64,000 nucleotides of DNA from Aricia agestis (taxonomy: Eukaryota > Arthropoda > Insecta > Lepidoptera > Lycaenidae): positions 6,220,001-6,284,000 of the forward strand of contig NC_056416.1 in NCBI RefSeq assembly GCF_905147365.1, written 5' to 3'. Shown here one piece after another: positions 10,921-22,440 of the stretch. A program made the position numbers and the translations under genes. The notes under the pieces are model-generated. The model saw only the letters and a list, made by a program, of their open reading frames with translations, was not told the DNA's origin and searched no databases. Position 1 is the stretch's first letter. Every line of letters begins with the position of its first letter.

Positions 10921-11134
10921 CTAGATGACGCCCGCAACTCCGTTGCGCCAAAACTCGTTTATCGCGTGGAAACCGTACATTTTTTCGGGATGAAAAGTAT
11001 CCTATGTCCTTTCCCGGGACTCAAAGTAACTCCATGCCAAATTTCAGCAAAATCGGTCCAGCGGTTTGGGCGTGAAGAGGTAACAGACAGAAAGACAGAC
11101 AGACACACTTTCGCATTTATAATATTAGTATGGA
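10921..11134 (-). mobile_element. Non-autonomous Helitron (family A), complete
   Basis: Read on the minus strand it starts TCCATACTAATATTAT and ends CTAG. About 10 bp before the CTAG is a hairpin CGCAAC-TCC-GTTGCG, the Helitron 3' signature. It sits between A (10920) and T (11135), the usual A/T target. The interior has TCTG-type repeats and no coding frame. Other copies are at 21271, 41888, 44942, 50314 and 61889. Confidence 0.88.
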
Positions 11135-12640
11135 TTATATTCCTATAGCCTATGTGGGATGAATCATAAATGAAGTGAATACTAAATTTATTAATCAGAA
11201 TCTGAACTGAAAACAAAATCGGGATATCGTGCCCCCGTGATCTACCAACCTTTTGTTATACACGGTTTGGGGTTGTAATAAACGTAGGTTTTCCGTTAGC
11301 CTTGTTTGCATTTCCCGGGTAATTATCAGTTATTTGGGGTATTATACTATTAATTATTAGAAAATTATTATGTGGTTTGCTTAAAAGGTCTTTTGGGCTG
11401 TAATAAGTGATTTTGCGCCGCAATTTTGTAGCACGTACCTACACATCTTAGAACTACCCCCGTATTCCCTTTATAAAGCTTTATTATCACTTTCTAGCAG
11501 GAATTTAGGCTGTATAAATATCATATTAAGGTATTAGAATTGGTCTTAATATATACCTAATACCTAGAATCTAGGCTCAACATTATTCTTGATGATAATA
11601 ACGTTAGGCAAATGTAACTTATGAAATAGCTAATTACAAAATTCTACTGTAACTGAATGTAACCTTTATACAAATTGATTGTGTAACGGCGTGATATTTT
11701 CATATTTTTCGGAATAATAAAATATGACGACACCAAAATATTTTAGGTGCCTAACTATTACTTACGTATGTAATGTAATACTAACTCATTACAAGTATGA
11801 TAAATGAGTCAATACTTTTGTAATTTACCTGTTATTATTGTCGTTAAAGAGTGGTCAGGGAAATTGATTTTTTTACTGATGGCGGATCTTTGTTATTTGG
11901 TCGGGCTAAACTCAGCCGGCGTAGCATGGCCTCAGTATAGATGAGAAAGAATAGAAATGATGACATACCTTATGGATGACATTGACGTTTTGACCATTGG
12001 TAAACTGACTTAGTTTATTTTCCGTAGATTGAAACTCTTTATATAATGTTCTTAGTGATTTCGTAACATATCAGACAAGAACAATACTGGGTAACTGCAA
12101 TAATGATTCTTTTATTAGATAGGGCCCAAAAACATGAATAAGTAGAATTTTTCAAAGCCGTATTCGTATGTAACCTGTGCCCTGTGGTTTTAACTAGTGT
12201 CGGGACTCGGGGACGCGCTAATGGGCCTCTCCCGGCCCGCGAAATAGGCCACGGGATGTACAATGTACATGATCAATATGTGAGCTAAACTTTCAGCATG
12301 TAAATCCAGCTTAATTCGTTAATTAAGTTAAATCGTTGATTTGGAGCGGATACTTTTAAAGTTGGGCGGAACTGTAGGTTTTCATGTGGACGAAAGTTCC
12401 GCCAAAATAGTTTGTACTTTATGCCTCTGAGATTTCTGGATATTACCTTTTCTCTTATGATGAGGTATATGTTTGAAACCTTTTTAAATTTCTCGTTCTT
12501 CAAAAATACTTAGGTACTGTTTGAATCCCTCTATACTCTACATAAAAGATGCTAAAAATTGCTACGAAGATAAGTATAGTCCATTGAATAACATCTAAAT
12601 TCTAATTCTCATTTCTTGTGCGATTAGGAATTATTTTAGA
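11135..12640. other. No recognised gene
   Basis: AT-rich, apparently unique, intron-like DNA with no clear repeat boundaries. 12185-12250 is a short GC-richer stretch. The small open frames in it have no recognisable content. Confidence 0.5.
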
Positions 12641-13122
12641 CTAGCGACCTGCCCCGGCGTCGCAAGGGTATAAAAATATATAGCCACTGAAAAAATGATT
12701 AAAATAGATAGCCTATGATCCTTCACGTGTCAAATAACATGAAAATTGCTCCAGTAGTTCGCGCCCTTTCAAATAATTTCCCACGTGTTTTCCACATTCT
12801 CCTATTAGTCTTAGTGTGATAAAATATAGCCTATAGCCTTCCTCAATAAATGGGCTATCTAACACTGCAAGAATTGAAAAAGTTCCTGAGACTAGCGCGT
12901 TCAAGTTAGCCCTTTCAAATAATTTTTCCCGTTTTTTCCACATTTTCCTCTATTTCTTCGCTTCTACTAGTCTTAGCGTGATAAAATATAGCCTATAGCC
13001 TTCCTCGATAAATGGGCTATCTAACACTGAAAGAATCATCAAAATCCGTTGCGTAGTTTTAAAGATTAAAAGGAACAAAGGGACATGAGGGAAAAAAAAG
13101 CGACTTTTTTATAATATGTAGA
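12641..13122 (-). mobile_element. Non-autonomous Helitron (family B), two internal units
   Basis: On the minus strand it starts TCTACATATTATAAAAAAG and ends CTAG, between A (12640) and T (13123). It contains two versions of an internal repeat of about 175 bp (landmarks AAATGGGCTATCTAACACTG and TAGTCTTAGNGTGATAAAAT on the plus strand). Copies at 21473, 24601 and 44534 carry three, two and one units. Confidence 0.85.
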
Positions 13123-14139
13123 TGTAATGTAATTTTAGAAGATGCTATTCAATATAAAATATTGATATTTTCACTATCCCTTTGCAGTACTGTCTTTAGC
13201 ACTGATTTTTGTCGCATCTATGTTTATTATATTCCCCTATCCTTTTAATTTAATTCAGATTCATGTCAATGTTATTATTCCATCATAATATTATTGTCTT
13301 ATGATTTGCGTGTGTTTTTTGGACACAAATGTGTGGGGTTGATCGCGATGTCGACTGACTTTTACGTCTTGGCAAAATATTAGAACCCCGCAAAGGTTTT
13401 TGCAAAGCCTCGCAAAGCCTGACAGGTTATAAAATATCCTAAAATATTACGATTGATAATAATATATAGACTGGAATTTTTCGTGTAGCTTCGTTCATTT
13501 TCCTGAATTTATATCAGTTTTTTCATGATATTTGGCAAGTGTAATTGTTGGTTATACCACAACTATTGCTGTTTAATGTTTGAATTTATGGTGTATTTTG
13601 GAGCAAGCGACATAAACTAAAGTTAAACATTAACATCTTCTTTAGCCAAACCTTTGCTCCTAGCTGTAGCTTTATCCAAATAACATTGGCTGTCTAGTGT
13701 CTGGCAGAAACTGCTGTAAGCAATAAGACTGCCTATTTGTACATAGTTTTCCTATATTATGGTTTTAAGTTTAAGTTTAGTTTTAAGTCGTAAGTACAAA
13801 TAAAGAATTTTCTATCTATCTAACTTTCCTAGCAGAAATAACTTGCTCAATAATTCATGAAATCAACTTTCGTTCAAAACCGAAATAAAATTTCGAATGC
13901 ATCGCGCGCGTCGGTGTATCACTGGGCGCGTTTGTATGCAATTACCGCGTCTGAACTTTCCTATTGCATCATGCGTAACTCTGAATTTTGTGTGAGTGCT
14001 TCCTATTTTTGTTCCTTTGGATACCAATTAGTGGAGGAATGTTTACTCGGATGCTAGTAATTTTTTTGTGGTAACTGGTACGTCAGTTCGTGATTGTTTT
14101 TCTCAGTAGTTAGCTCAGGCGCTATGTGAGTAAAAGTAA
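13123..14139. other. No recognised gene; possible retroelement tail
   Basis: Mostly unique AT-rich DNA. 13760-13822 (TTTAAGTTTAAGTTTAG, then AATAAAG and a short TCTA run) resembles the 3' tail of a non-LTR element, but no coding remnant precedes it. Confidence 0.35.
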
Positions 14140-14516
14140 AGGTTGGTTTGCACCAACTAACTTTAACTATAACTGTAACTTTAACTACAATGCAAAATGT
14201 CAAATCTTTGGTTAAAGTTAAAAATGTACACCATCAAGACGCCATATTTAACCATAACCATAGACCTCGACAAGGTTTCTAAATGCACGTGGTGAAAAAA
14301 GGAACTAACGCTGTCATCATACAAAAACCCCATTTTTGAGTTTTGACAGTTCTCCTTTACCAGCAGCGTTCCCGCCCACGTTCATTTATAACCATGTTGG
14401 ACTAGCTGTCATCTGCCAATTTCTCCGGTCAAAGTTAAGGTTAAAGTTAAAGTTAAATTTGCCTTAACTATAACCACAACTTTAACTTTAACCACGCCTC
14501 TGGTGCAACCCAACCT
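14140..14516. mobile_element. MITE with GGTTGCACC-type ends, copy 1
   Basis: Starts AGGTTGGTTTGCACCAAC and ends TGGTGCAACCCAACCT. Subterminal blocks repeat TTTAACTATAAC-type motifs in both orientations. No coding frame. A second copy is nested in another MITE at 17378-17726. Confidence 0.82.
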
Positions 14517-15465
14517 AAAGATTTCAAATCCAAAAAAATAGCTACATGCAAAACTATACCTGCACGCCATTGACAGTGTGATAACAAGTCTCAAGTCTAC
14601 AGACTAGAACTAATGGTAGCATTAGCACATTAGCTATTTGTCTGCCCAAAAGAGCTTGTTTTGTGTGTTGTGCATTGTAGAGCTTAATCTATCCATATTA
14701 CTTAATACTTTAAATGGGAAAGTGTGTCTGTCTGGCTGTCTCTTACCTCCTCAAACACAAACTATAATCTTTTATTCTACCTCGTTAGCTACGTAAATGA
14801 CCTTGTAAAGTCTTCCTCCACTTCCTATATGGAGCAGGGGGTCAACAGCCCAGCGTAATTTAACCACCACATTAATATTCTTTTCACGTGCGAAATCCTT
14901 ACAAAGCTTTCGCCACAAGGGCGTTTCGTTACTACCCTCCTTTGAAAGAATTACTAATTTGAAGGACGCTCGCATAATGGGATTTGTGTAGACAATGAAA
15001 AGAATGTGCATGCGGCATCTAATTAAATTAATGAATACAAAAAGAACAATTTTGACTCAATAAGGCATACCTACTTGCTTTTTTTATTGCTGAAGGCAGG
15101 TCAAGTAGCCCTGATGTTACGTGAATCATACCTACTTGCACACAACTGGGTTAAAGTAAACCCTGGGTTAAATATTTATTATCTTTCTCGTTCCACATGA
15201 AAAACTAGCTATAACTAAATTTTTATCCAGGAATTTTAACTAAGAAGTGAGTATTAAAACCTTAGATCAGAGTCTATCAACAAGCAGTAATGTTAAACAA
15301 TTACATTCATAAAACGATCTAATGCAATGAAAGTTTTTTATGTGCACTATCATATTATTTTCAACCCCCGACCAAGACACAGAAACTAATTATTGTAAAG
15401 GAATAAATAGTTATTTATACGGAAAACGGACAAGAATAATATTCATTTATTTATAATCATAGATT
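14517..15465. other. No recognised gene or repeat
   Basis: Intron-like DNA. I see no conserved frame, RNA gene or terminal inverted repeat in it. Confidence 0.45.
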
Positions 15466-15580
15466 GATTGGCCGGTAACGTACCGGCAGCTTTTCTACGG
15501 TTGCGAGTGTCCGTGGGTGACGATGCTTTCTGACAGACCCGTTTGCTCGTTTTTCCCATTATTTTATTAAAAAAAATGAT
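15466..15580 (+). repeat. SINE family S2, 3' fragment
   Basis: GCGAGTGTCCGTGGGTGACG, GACCCGTTTGCTCGTTT and a final A run match the 3' third of the SINE at 33696-33997. It is diverged and lacks the head. Confidence 0.65.
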
Positions 15581-16431
15581 TTATTAACTAGATAGGTAGC
15601 TAGCCTAACCGAAGCCTTCTTGTTGTGCAGATTACACAGTAACCGTAAATGTGAAATGAAAATCTTATCTTACATTTTGTTATTGTATCTGTCTTACAGA
15701 GATGACCCTGAAAAATAAATTAAAAAAGCAGTAAAATGTTCATAAAACTATGCATTCTTGACTGACATTATACTTAAGGCTGAAAATTTACATAATAATG
15801 TTTCAGGTTTAGTTCTAGGACTCTAGGTCATGAATGAATGTCTTTAGGGCTATTGTAATAACTATATTGTATAGTATACCTATACCAAACAATTTTCGCA
15901 GGTTCTTTTACTGCACGGAAATTGTATAAGTAAGTTTTGAGTCCTTTCTCGGGATTCAAAGTTCACACCTCATTTAAATGTGTTAAGCATGGCGGCGATG
16001 GTGCGTCAGACACTTTTCCGTTTATAACATAATAGTATTTAGTACGAGTATCGTTTAAAAATATTTATCTTTTACTTCTCTACATAGAGATAAGGCATAC
16101 ATTTTACCTCTTTTGTACTTGGCTTACTCTCTTTAAGAGGCATTGAGGGCAGTCGGTCACCCGGGATAGTATTTAGGCCCATCTTAGGCCTAAGGCATCC
16201 CGCTTTTAGCCAAAGCATCGTCTATGAAGTAAAAATACAAGAAGTATTTGAAAACTTCTGAATCGTAATTTCGCGAAAAGTTGGATTCTTTATTGGATTT
16301 CATTTCCGGAACTCGGAAAATTCTTTTTATCTTTTTCAATACTTTATACCGTTGTAAAAGTTTGTAAGTTATCTTTTATATTTTTAATAGCCTTCTATAA
16401 GAATTAAACTATGCATAAGTAATATAATAAT
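15581..16431. other. No recognised gene or repeat
   Basis: Unique AT-rich sequence. 16136-16206 is slightly GC-richer but shows no frame or known motif. Confidence 0.45.
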
Positions 16432-16783
16432 AGCTCCCACACCGGTTTCGGTGACGGTGGCCGGTTTCATTGAAACCAGGCCAGCTACGCAGGAGTAATT
16501 TTATAGTGCCCAAGTGTGTGCGCAGTACACAAGAGCACTCTCTGTTCCTTTACTCTCATAACCCAGTGGGACGGAAGACCGACACGACCGGCGAGAGATC
16601 AGGCGCAGGACCGACTTTTTACATGCCCATCCGACGCATGGATCATCTTACTTTTCAGACAATCAGGTGATCAGCCTGCACTGTCCTAACCGAACTCGGA
16701 AATAACATGTTTCCAACGCGGGAATCGAACCCACACGACCTCCGAGTCAAGAGCCGCGCTATATACCACTAGACCACGGAGGC
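16432..16783 (-). mobile_element. tRNA-derived SINE (family S1)
   Basis: On the minus strand the head contains a tRNA-like A box (TGGTCTAGTGG, 16766-16776) and an exact B box (GGTTCGATTCC, 16721-16731). The body follows, then a tail ending GGTGTGGGAGCTATTATTAT. The matching of both pol III boxes identifies a tRNA-derived SINE rather than a functional tRNA, because the sequence runs on without tRNA folding and is repeated at 38975 and 53777. The open frame in it is not coding. Confidence 0.9.
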
Positions 16784-17314
16784 GCTATATATATGTAATA
16801 TGTAATTTAGTCTTCATTAGACCTTTAGGAAATAGGTAGATCATACTGCGCTTTTAGGCTCGATATATATTTTGATGATATCTATAGACGCTTTACACCA
16901 CGTCAGTCTGGCCATGTGGTAAGTACCTGATGGACTTGTGTTGCGGGTACCAGGCAACGGAAATACGAGTATATTTAATACTAATAAATCGCTTCCATTC
17001 TATTCCGCGGTGGTGTAAATTGAGATTATCGATTCCAATATATTGTACCTTTAAAAAGTAACATTAAATTGAAAGGAGGCTTCATCAAAGTATGCCAGTT
17101 TTTGGCAATTTTTGGCACCGGAACACAATATGCTGGCCTAATTTCGATGAAAAACGTTCGCGTTATACTCATGAGGTTTGTGCCACGTGAATTTTCATAA
17201 TTAGGTGCGAATGAACTACTTTAGTAATTACTTGCCCTATATAAATTTTGCCATTAGGCTGTCACATTTAAGGTGTGGAAAAATTACCTACGGATAATAT
17301 TTCCGGCATTTATA
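16784..17314. other. No recognised gene or repeat
   Basis: Intron-like DNA beginning with a short TA-rich stretch. Nothing supportable seen. Confidence 0.45.
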
Positions 17315-17942
17315 CAAGGTGTAACAAAACTAGCTAGTAGCTAAGTGATAATACTTTGGGGTTTGTATGTGACCCTTAGGGTGGGTTGCACCAACTTACT
17401 TTAACTATAACTGTAACTTTAACTACAATGCAAAAGGTCAAATCTTTGGTCAAAAATGGACGCCATATTTAACCGTAACCTTGAGCTCGACAAGGCTTTA
17501 AATGAACGTGAAAAAAGGAACTAACGCTGTCATCATACAAAAACGCCATTTTTGACAGTTCTCCTTTACCAGCAGCGCCCCCGCCCACGTTCATTTATAG
17601 CCTTGTCGGACCAGCTGTCATTTGTCAAATTCTGTGGTCAAAGTTAAGGTTAAAATTAAAGTTAGCCTTAACTATAACCATAACTTTGACCATAACTTTA
17701 ACCACGCCTCTGGTGCAACCCACCCTTTTGACATATAAAGTTGCCTGTAAAAGTATAGCAGCGCTGAAAGAGGAAAATTTTTGTGATTTGTATAGGAAAG
17801 CGACCGAGCGTCATAAATTTTCGCACACAATTTTACAAAGTATAAAAAAGTTACTATTTATCGCTGCTAACTTTGACAGTGAACTCTATTTAAGGACACT
17901 TTACACACCCTTAAGTATTATCATTTAGTTTTATTACACCCG
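17315..17942. mobile_element. Family T MITE, interrupted copy
   Basis: The left part (17315-17377) starts CAAGGTGTAACAAAACTAG. The right part (17727-17942) includes GCAGCGCTGAAAGAG and ends TTTTATTACACCCG. Between them sits the MITE at 17378-17726. This copy is diverged from the 6702 copy, consistent with being older. Confidence 0.8.
17378..17726. mobile_element. MITE with GGTTGCACC-type ends, copy 2 (nested)
   Basis: Starts AGGGTGGGTTGCACCAAC and ends TGGTGCAACCCACCCT. It matches 14140-14516 over most of its length, with the shared landmarks AACTAACGCTGTCATCATAC and CAGTTCTCCTTTACCAGCAG. It interrupts the family T MITE. Confidence 0.85.
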
Positions 17943-18049
17943 TATAAACACATTCAGACAAAATATAATATCAGTAGCCAGTAGGATTTAAATTACTGCC
18001 ATGTTTTCACCAGCATAGACATGAGGGCAGCACCAGCATAGACATATTA

Positions 18050-18233
18050 AACAAAAAGTTTTGTTCGACGTAGTGTGTCTGTCTGTCTTTACCGCTAAAC
18101 CGATTTTGCTGAAATTTGATATGGAGATACTTTGAGTCCCTAGAAATAATAAGATACTTTTTATCCCGTAAATATGCACGGTTCCCGCGCGATTGACTAA
18201 TTTTTGCGCAGTGGAATTGCGGACGTCATCAAG
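18050..18233 (+). repeat. Helitron family A, truncated copy
   Basis: TGTGTCTGTCTGTC, then GGAGATACTTTGAGTCCC, then a degraded 3' hairpin region and GACGTCATCAAG end. The terminal CTAG has changed to CAAG and the 5' end is missing. Confidence 0.7.
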
Positions 18234-18499
18234 TATTATTATTAAGGTCTTTTCTCGTTTTCCTATGGGAAATGCATGCTGAAAGTAATTAGTCAAAATT
18301 TATACTTTTAATTGGTCCGTGGAAACGGGTGAATGTTATTTAAATTATAATGGAGGGTTGTCCCTGGAGCTTCCAAAAATAATAAATAAGGATGTCAGAT
18401 TATTTTAGAACGACGTTCCTTATCGCCCGTTCGGCGTACAGGCTAGATAGGCTAGACAGAACGATATTTGACATCGACTCTTTTTTATTAGTATATGGG

Positions 18500-18608
18500 A
18501 GTATTCCTGTGCGTCAACTAGATGGCGTTTTTTGAGTATAAACCGACGCGTTGTTAGTATTCCTGGGCGTCTGGATGGCGTTTTTTAAATAATTTTTTTG
18601 AGTGTATA
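18500..18608. repeat. Two-copy imperfect tandem repeat
   Basis: AGTATTCCTGTGCGTC and AGTATTCCTGGGCGTC start two units 56 bp apart, each followed by GATGGCGTTTTTT. The first contains CTAGATGGCG. Confidence 0.6.
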
Positions 18609-21097
18609 TTATGTACATACAGGTTTTTGAACATTCGTTCCATTTGGGTTTCCCTTGACACCTCTCAAGTTTTTGTTTGTTTGGAATGGGACCTATAATT
18701 CTTCTTATAATAAAAGTTATTTTTTAATTCCAATGTTTATTTATCAATTAAACAAAAATCAAAATATAATTTTAATATAACTTTATTATATTAAATTAAT
18801 TATTCTTCATTCATTATCATCTTTTGACCGGGTCGCATCAACATTTCCATTTTGCGATGTCCTTTTGCCTATGTACTCTACATTTCTTAACTTCAAAGTT
18901 CAAAGAAATTATGTAAATCTAGAAAAAAAAATGCTTTTGCTGGCTGTAACATTTAAATTTCAATCGTTGCCGTAAGATGACATAATTAAAAAAATTATGT
19001 TCGAAATATGAATGTATACAGCCCGAATAGGATAGCCTTCCCCATTGCAGCGACTGATTTGAGGCCATATCAAATTGTCCTCTTCCTCGCACTGCTCCAA
19101 GGCATAATTGCTCCTATTCCCTAGAACACAGGCATCATAATCACTTGCTAGCTTCCCGGGCCTGAGGAGCAGGATGCCACTACTCACATTGTTTGTTTAG
19201 GCGTGTAGTTATTAGACGATTATAATTTTTCTAACTTGATTCTGACAGTTAAAATGTAACTTCGTTAACTTCCACCCAAGTCTCCATAAACGTATCTATA
19301 ATAGGATTTAGGAAGGATTCAGGGTATATCCTGGCATCAAAACCTATTTAGGCTACTTCCATACCTCATGGCTTCCAAATTCCCAATTCCCAAATTAGTT
19401 TAATTTCATTCAGAACCAACAAAGTTAGTTAAAGTTGCTCCATTTTTAATTGAAAGAAGAAAATTAGTAATGAAAATACGGACATCTTAAGACGAGACGC
19501 CTTTGTATTGTATATCATGAAAAACTAATTACTTCACTCCACTCCAAGTCTTAACTAAATGAACAACTCAATTTTAATTAAAAAGTTTTGCTAGGTACCT
19601 AGATCATTTTTGTTTATTTTCTGTAAGAAACTTCTAATTCCAGTAGTCAATACGTGAATTTTCTCCTTCCTTTATTAAATTATCGTATTAATTAGTCTTA
19701 TGCTAAAACAAAAAAAAAAAACGTTTGCTAAATATTATAGTTTCGTCTTCTTTAGGCGGCGTTTTACATTTTTTAGGATAGGTAAAAAAAAAATGGTAAA
19801 GCGCCGCTAAAAAAAAAAAAACGAAAATTCGTGAGTGTGTGTATATAGTTTTTTGTGCTGTTTCTTTTAGTCTAATAGCACGATATAGCTAGGATACGAG
19901 TAATTTTCTCTGCGTTGAATCTCTACTTTGGTTTTTGTGATCCATGTAATGTCCTTCTTTACTATTTTATATCCAATATGAGACGCTGACATTTGTGAAT
20001 GTCACGTAACACGTTATTGATAGATAATTAATAATAGTTGCTCCACAATCTAGTCACATCCACAACCACAAACTTTACAAGATAGAGAGCAGAGGTAGAG
20101 AACACTGGCTAACTGCCATGCCGTACTCAAGGCGAATAATAATTATCTACTTAACTTTTTTAAGGGATATTGACAGAAGCCCCATACACTTGTAAAATTT
20201 TTCATTAAATTGAAATTTAATCATTAAAACTTAAAAGTCCAGTGGTTAGAATTATTTTGGCATATGAAAGCTAGCATAGATGGATGGACCAAAGAAGGAT
20301 GTACTAGTTCAACTATCTGTTTAAAAAATAATCTAATTTCACTAATAAATAAAGCGCTCTCTTTCTAAGGAATTTAATAAATTCTTCGCAGTTTATTTAC
20401 TCAGACGTCGCGATGCAACGCGCGAGAAAATTGCACGCCCGACAAATAGGAGCTGACTGGCGTAATTTGAAATACTATCCAGAGTTATACTACCTGCAAC
20501 AGGACCTTATGTCAACATGTATAGGGATCACTTTATAAGAATCCGAGGTAATATAACTCAGAATCGTCTACCGTACTTTCTGTTCTTTGTTTTCATTTAG
20601 CGCATCTAAACCTTCTTATGTAACTTTATGTGCAAGGCAATTGTTTCCATACTGATATCATAAATGCGTAAGTGTATGTCTGTTACTTGTTTATGCTAAA
20701 TTAATTGGCCCAAATTGATTGGTACGAACTACGAATATACAATTGAATCCCGGGATATGGGAACATAATAGTTTTTGTCACGAAAAATGTTTGATTCCTG
20801 CGCGAGCGAAGTTGAAGAACTTCGTCTAGTCTTTTAAATATATAGAAATAATACTTAGTTCAGCCCGCGTTTGCAATATAAGCGGAAAAAATGTAATTAT
20901 TTACGACATCACATTAGAAACCCCAACAATAACAGTATTTAATGAATGTTAATAAATAAAAGTAAATTATTATATTTTTTATTTATTTAAACATTTATTG
21001 CACACAAGACAGTATTTACATAGAAATTGACACAGAAAACCGACACAATTTATACTTACAAACCTTCCTCTTGAATCACTCCTATCTATTAAAGAAA
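18609..21097. other. Mostly unique DNA, no recognised gene
   Basis: About 2.5 kb of AT-rich DNA. 19730-19820 forms an imperfect inverted pair (GGCGGCGTTTTAC and GTAAAGCGCCGC). An AATAAA-rich stretch lies at 20950-20990. One open frame is listed separately (18960-19187). No other structure is supportable. Confidence 0.4.
18960..19187 (-). other. Open frame of unknown significance, 75 codons
   Basis: The minus strand reads a frame rich in mixed residues with Cys and acidic runs (for example QCEEEDN). It is more protein-like in composition than its neighbours. It has no recognised domain, no paralogue in the window and no clear splice sites. It could be an orphan exon, a transposon scrap or chance. 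Confidence 0.2.
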
Positions 21098-21190
21098 ACC
21101 GCATCAAAATCCGTTGCGTAGTTTTAAAGATTAAAGGGAACAAAGGGATATGAGGAAGAAAAGCGACTTTGTTTTATAATAATGATGTAG
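21098..21190 (-). repeat. Helitron family B, 5' fragment
   Basis: AAAATCCGTTGCGTAGTTTT and AAAGCGACTTTGTTTTATAA match the 5' portion (minus orientation) of the Helitron at 12641-13122. The rest is absent. Confidence 0.65.
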
Positions 21191-21270
21191 TGATTAGAAT
21201 TTATTGTAGTTTCGTTTATCGCGTTAAAACATTATTTTTCATTGCAATATCTATTACTATTTATACTTAA

Positions 21271-21472
21271 CTTGATGACGCCCGCAACTCCGTTGCGCCA
21301 AAAATCGTCTATCGCGCGAGAACTTACCGTTTTCCGGGTATAAAAAGTATCCTATGTCCTTTCCCGGGGCTCAAAGTATATCAATACCATAATTTCAGAA
21401 AAACTGGTTCAGCGGTTTGGGCGTGAAGTGGTAACAGACAGACAGACAGACACACTTTCGCATCTATACTAA
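21271..21472 (-). mobile_element. Helitron family A, cut by a family B Helitron
   Basis: The 3' end region (minus strand) has the CGCAAC-TCC-GTTGCG hairpin, with terminal CTTG on the plus strand in place of CTAG. The copy is intact up to CACACTTTCGCA, where the expected 5' terminal 18 bp are replaced by the start of the family B element at 21473. Confidence 0.82.
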
Positions 21473-22122
21473 TATTATAAAGCGGAAGAGTTTGTTAGTT
21501 TGTTTGTTTGTTTGAACGCGCTAATCTCAGGAACTACTGGTCCGATTTGAAAAAAATTTTCAGTGTTAGATAGTCCATTTGTCGAGGAAGGCTATAGGCT
21601 ACATTTTATCACGCTAAGACTAATAGGAGCGAGGAAATAGAGGAAAATGTGGAAAAAACGGGAGAAAATTATTTGAAAGGGCTTATTTGGACGCGCTAAT
21701 CTCAGGAACTGCTAGTCCGATTTGAAAAATTCTTTCAGCGTTAGATAGCTCAGTTATCGAGAAAGGCGATAGGCTACATTTTATCACGCTAAGACTAATA
21801 GGAACGAAGAATAAGAAGAAAATGAGGAAAAAACGGGGGAAATTATTTGAAAGGACTTATTTGAACTCTCTAATCTCAGGAACTACTGGTCCGATTTGAA
21901 AAATTATTTCAATGTTAGATAGCCCATTTGTTAAGAAAGGCTATAGGTTACATTTTATTACGCTAAGACTAATAGGAGCGAAGAAATAGAAAAAATGTGA
22001 AAAAAAGGGGGAAATTATTTGAAAGGGCTCATCTCACGAACTACTGGAGCAATTTTTCTGTTATTTTTCACAGACTTATCTGTAAGTAAGTAAGTAGACC
22101 ACGTGAAGGATCATAGGCTATC
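21473..22122 (+). mobile_element. Helitron family B, three internal units, 3' truncated
   Basis: Starts TCTATACTAATATTATAAAG directly after an A. It has three units of about 175 bp beginning near 21521, 21696 and 21870 (landmark CTAATCTCAGGAACT). The GGAGCAATTTTT and GACCACGTGAAGGATC tail region follows, but the 3' hairpin and CTAG are missing. GTTT repeats follow the 5' end. Confidence 0.82.
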
Positions 22123-22440
22123 TTTTGTGGACTAATTTGTCTGTGAAATCACGACATCACGCGTAAATGACTGGACCCATTTTGCTGAAATTTGGTATAA
22201 ATATACTTTGAGTCCCGAAAAAGAACATAGGATACATTTTGTCCCGGAAAAATGTACGGTTACTGCACAATATACTTTTATGATTTGCGCGTATACTATT
22301 CAATCTATTTTGATGAAATTTGGCATGGAGATTGGAGATACTAATTTGAATCTGGGACAAGGAATGTTTTTTGTCCCGGGAAAATGTGCAGTTCCCACAC
22401 AATTACCCTTTTTACTGGTTTTCTACGTCATTATGATATT
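22123..22440 (+). repeat. Helitron family A pieces, two partial copies
   Basis: 22190-22265 and 22315-22395 each carry a family A block (ATTTTG-TGAAATTTGG, then a GAGTCCCG- or TCTGGGAC-like segment, then TGTCCCGG-AAAATGT). They are strongly diverged and lack complete ends. Confidence 0.55.

Noticed and set aside
13857..14057. Short coding first exon ending at GTGAGT near 13992
   Set aside because: The ATG-to-donor segment is phase 0, unlike the other candidates, and has no supporting promoter or conservation evidence.
16432..16783. tRNA gene suggested by intact A and B boxes on the minus strand
   Set aside because: The tRNA-like part runs into a SINE body repeated at 38975 and 53777, so it is a tRNA-derived SINE head.
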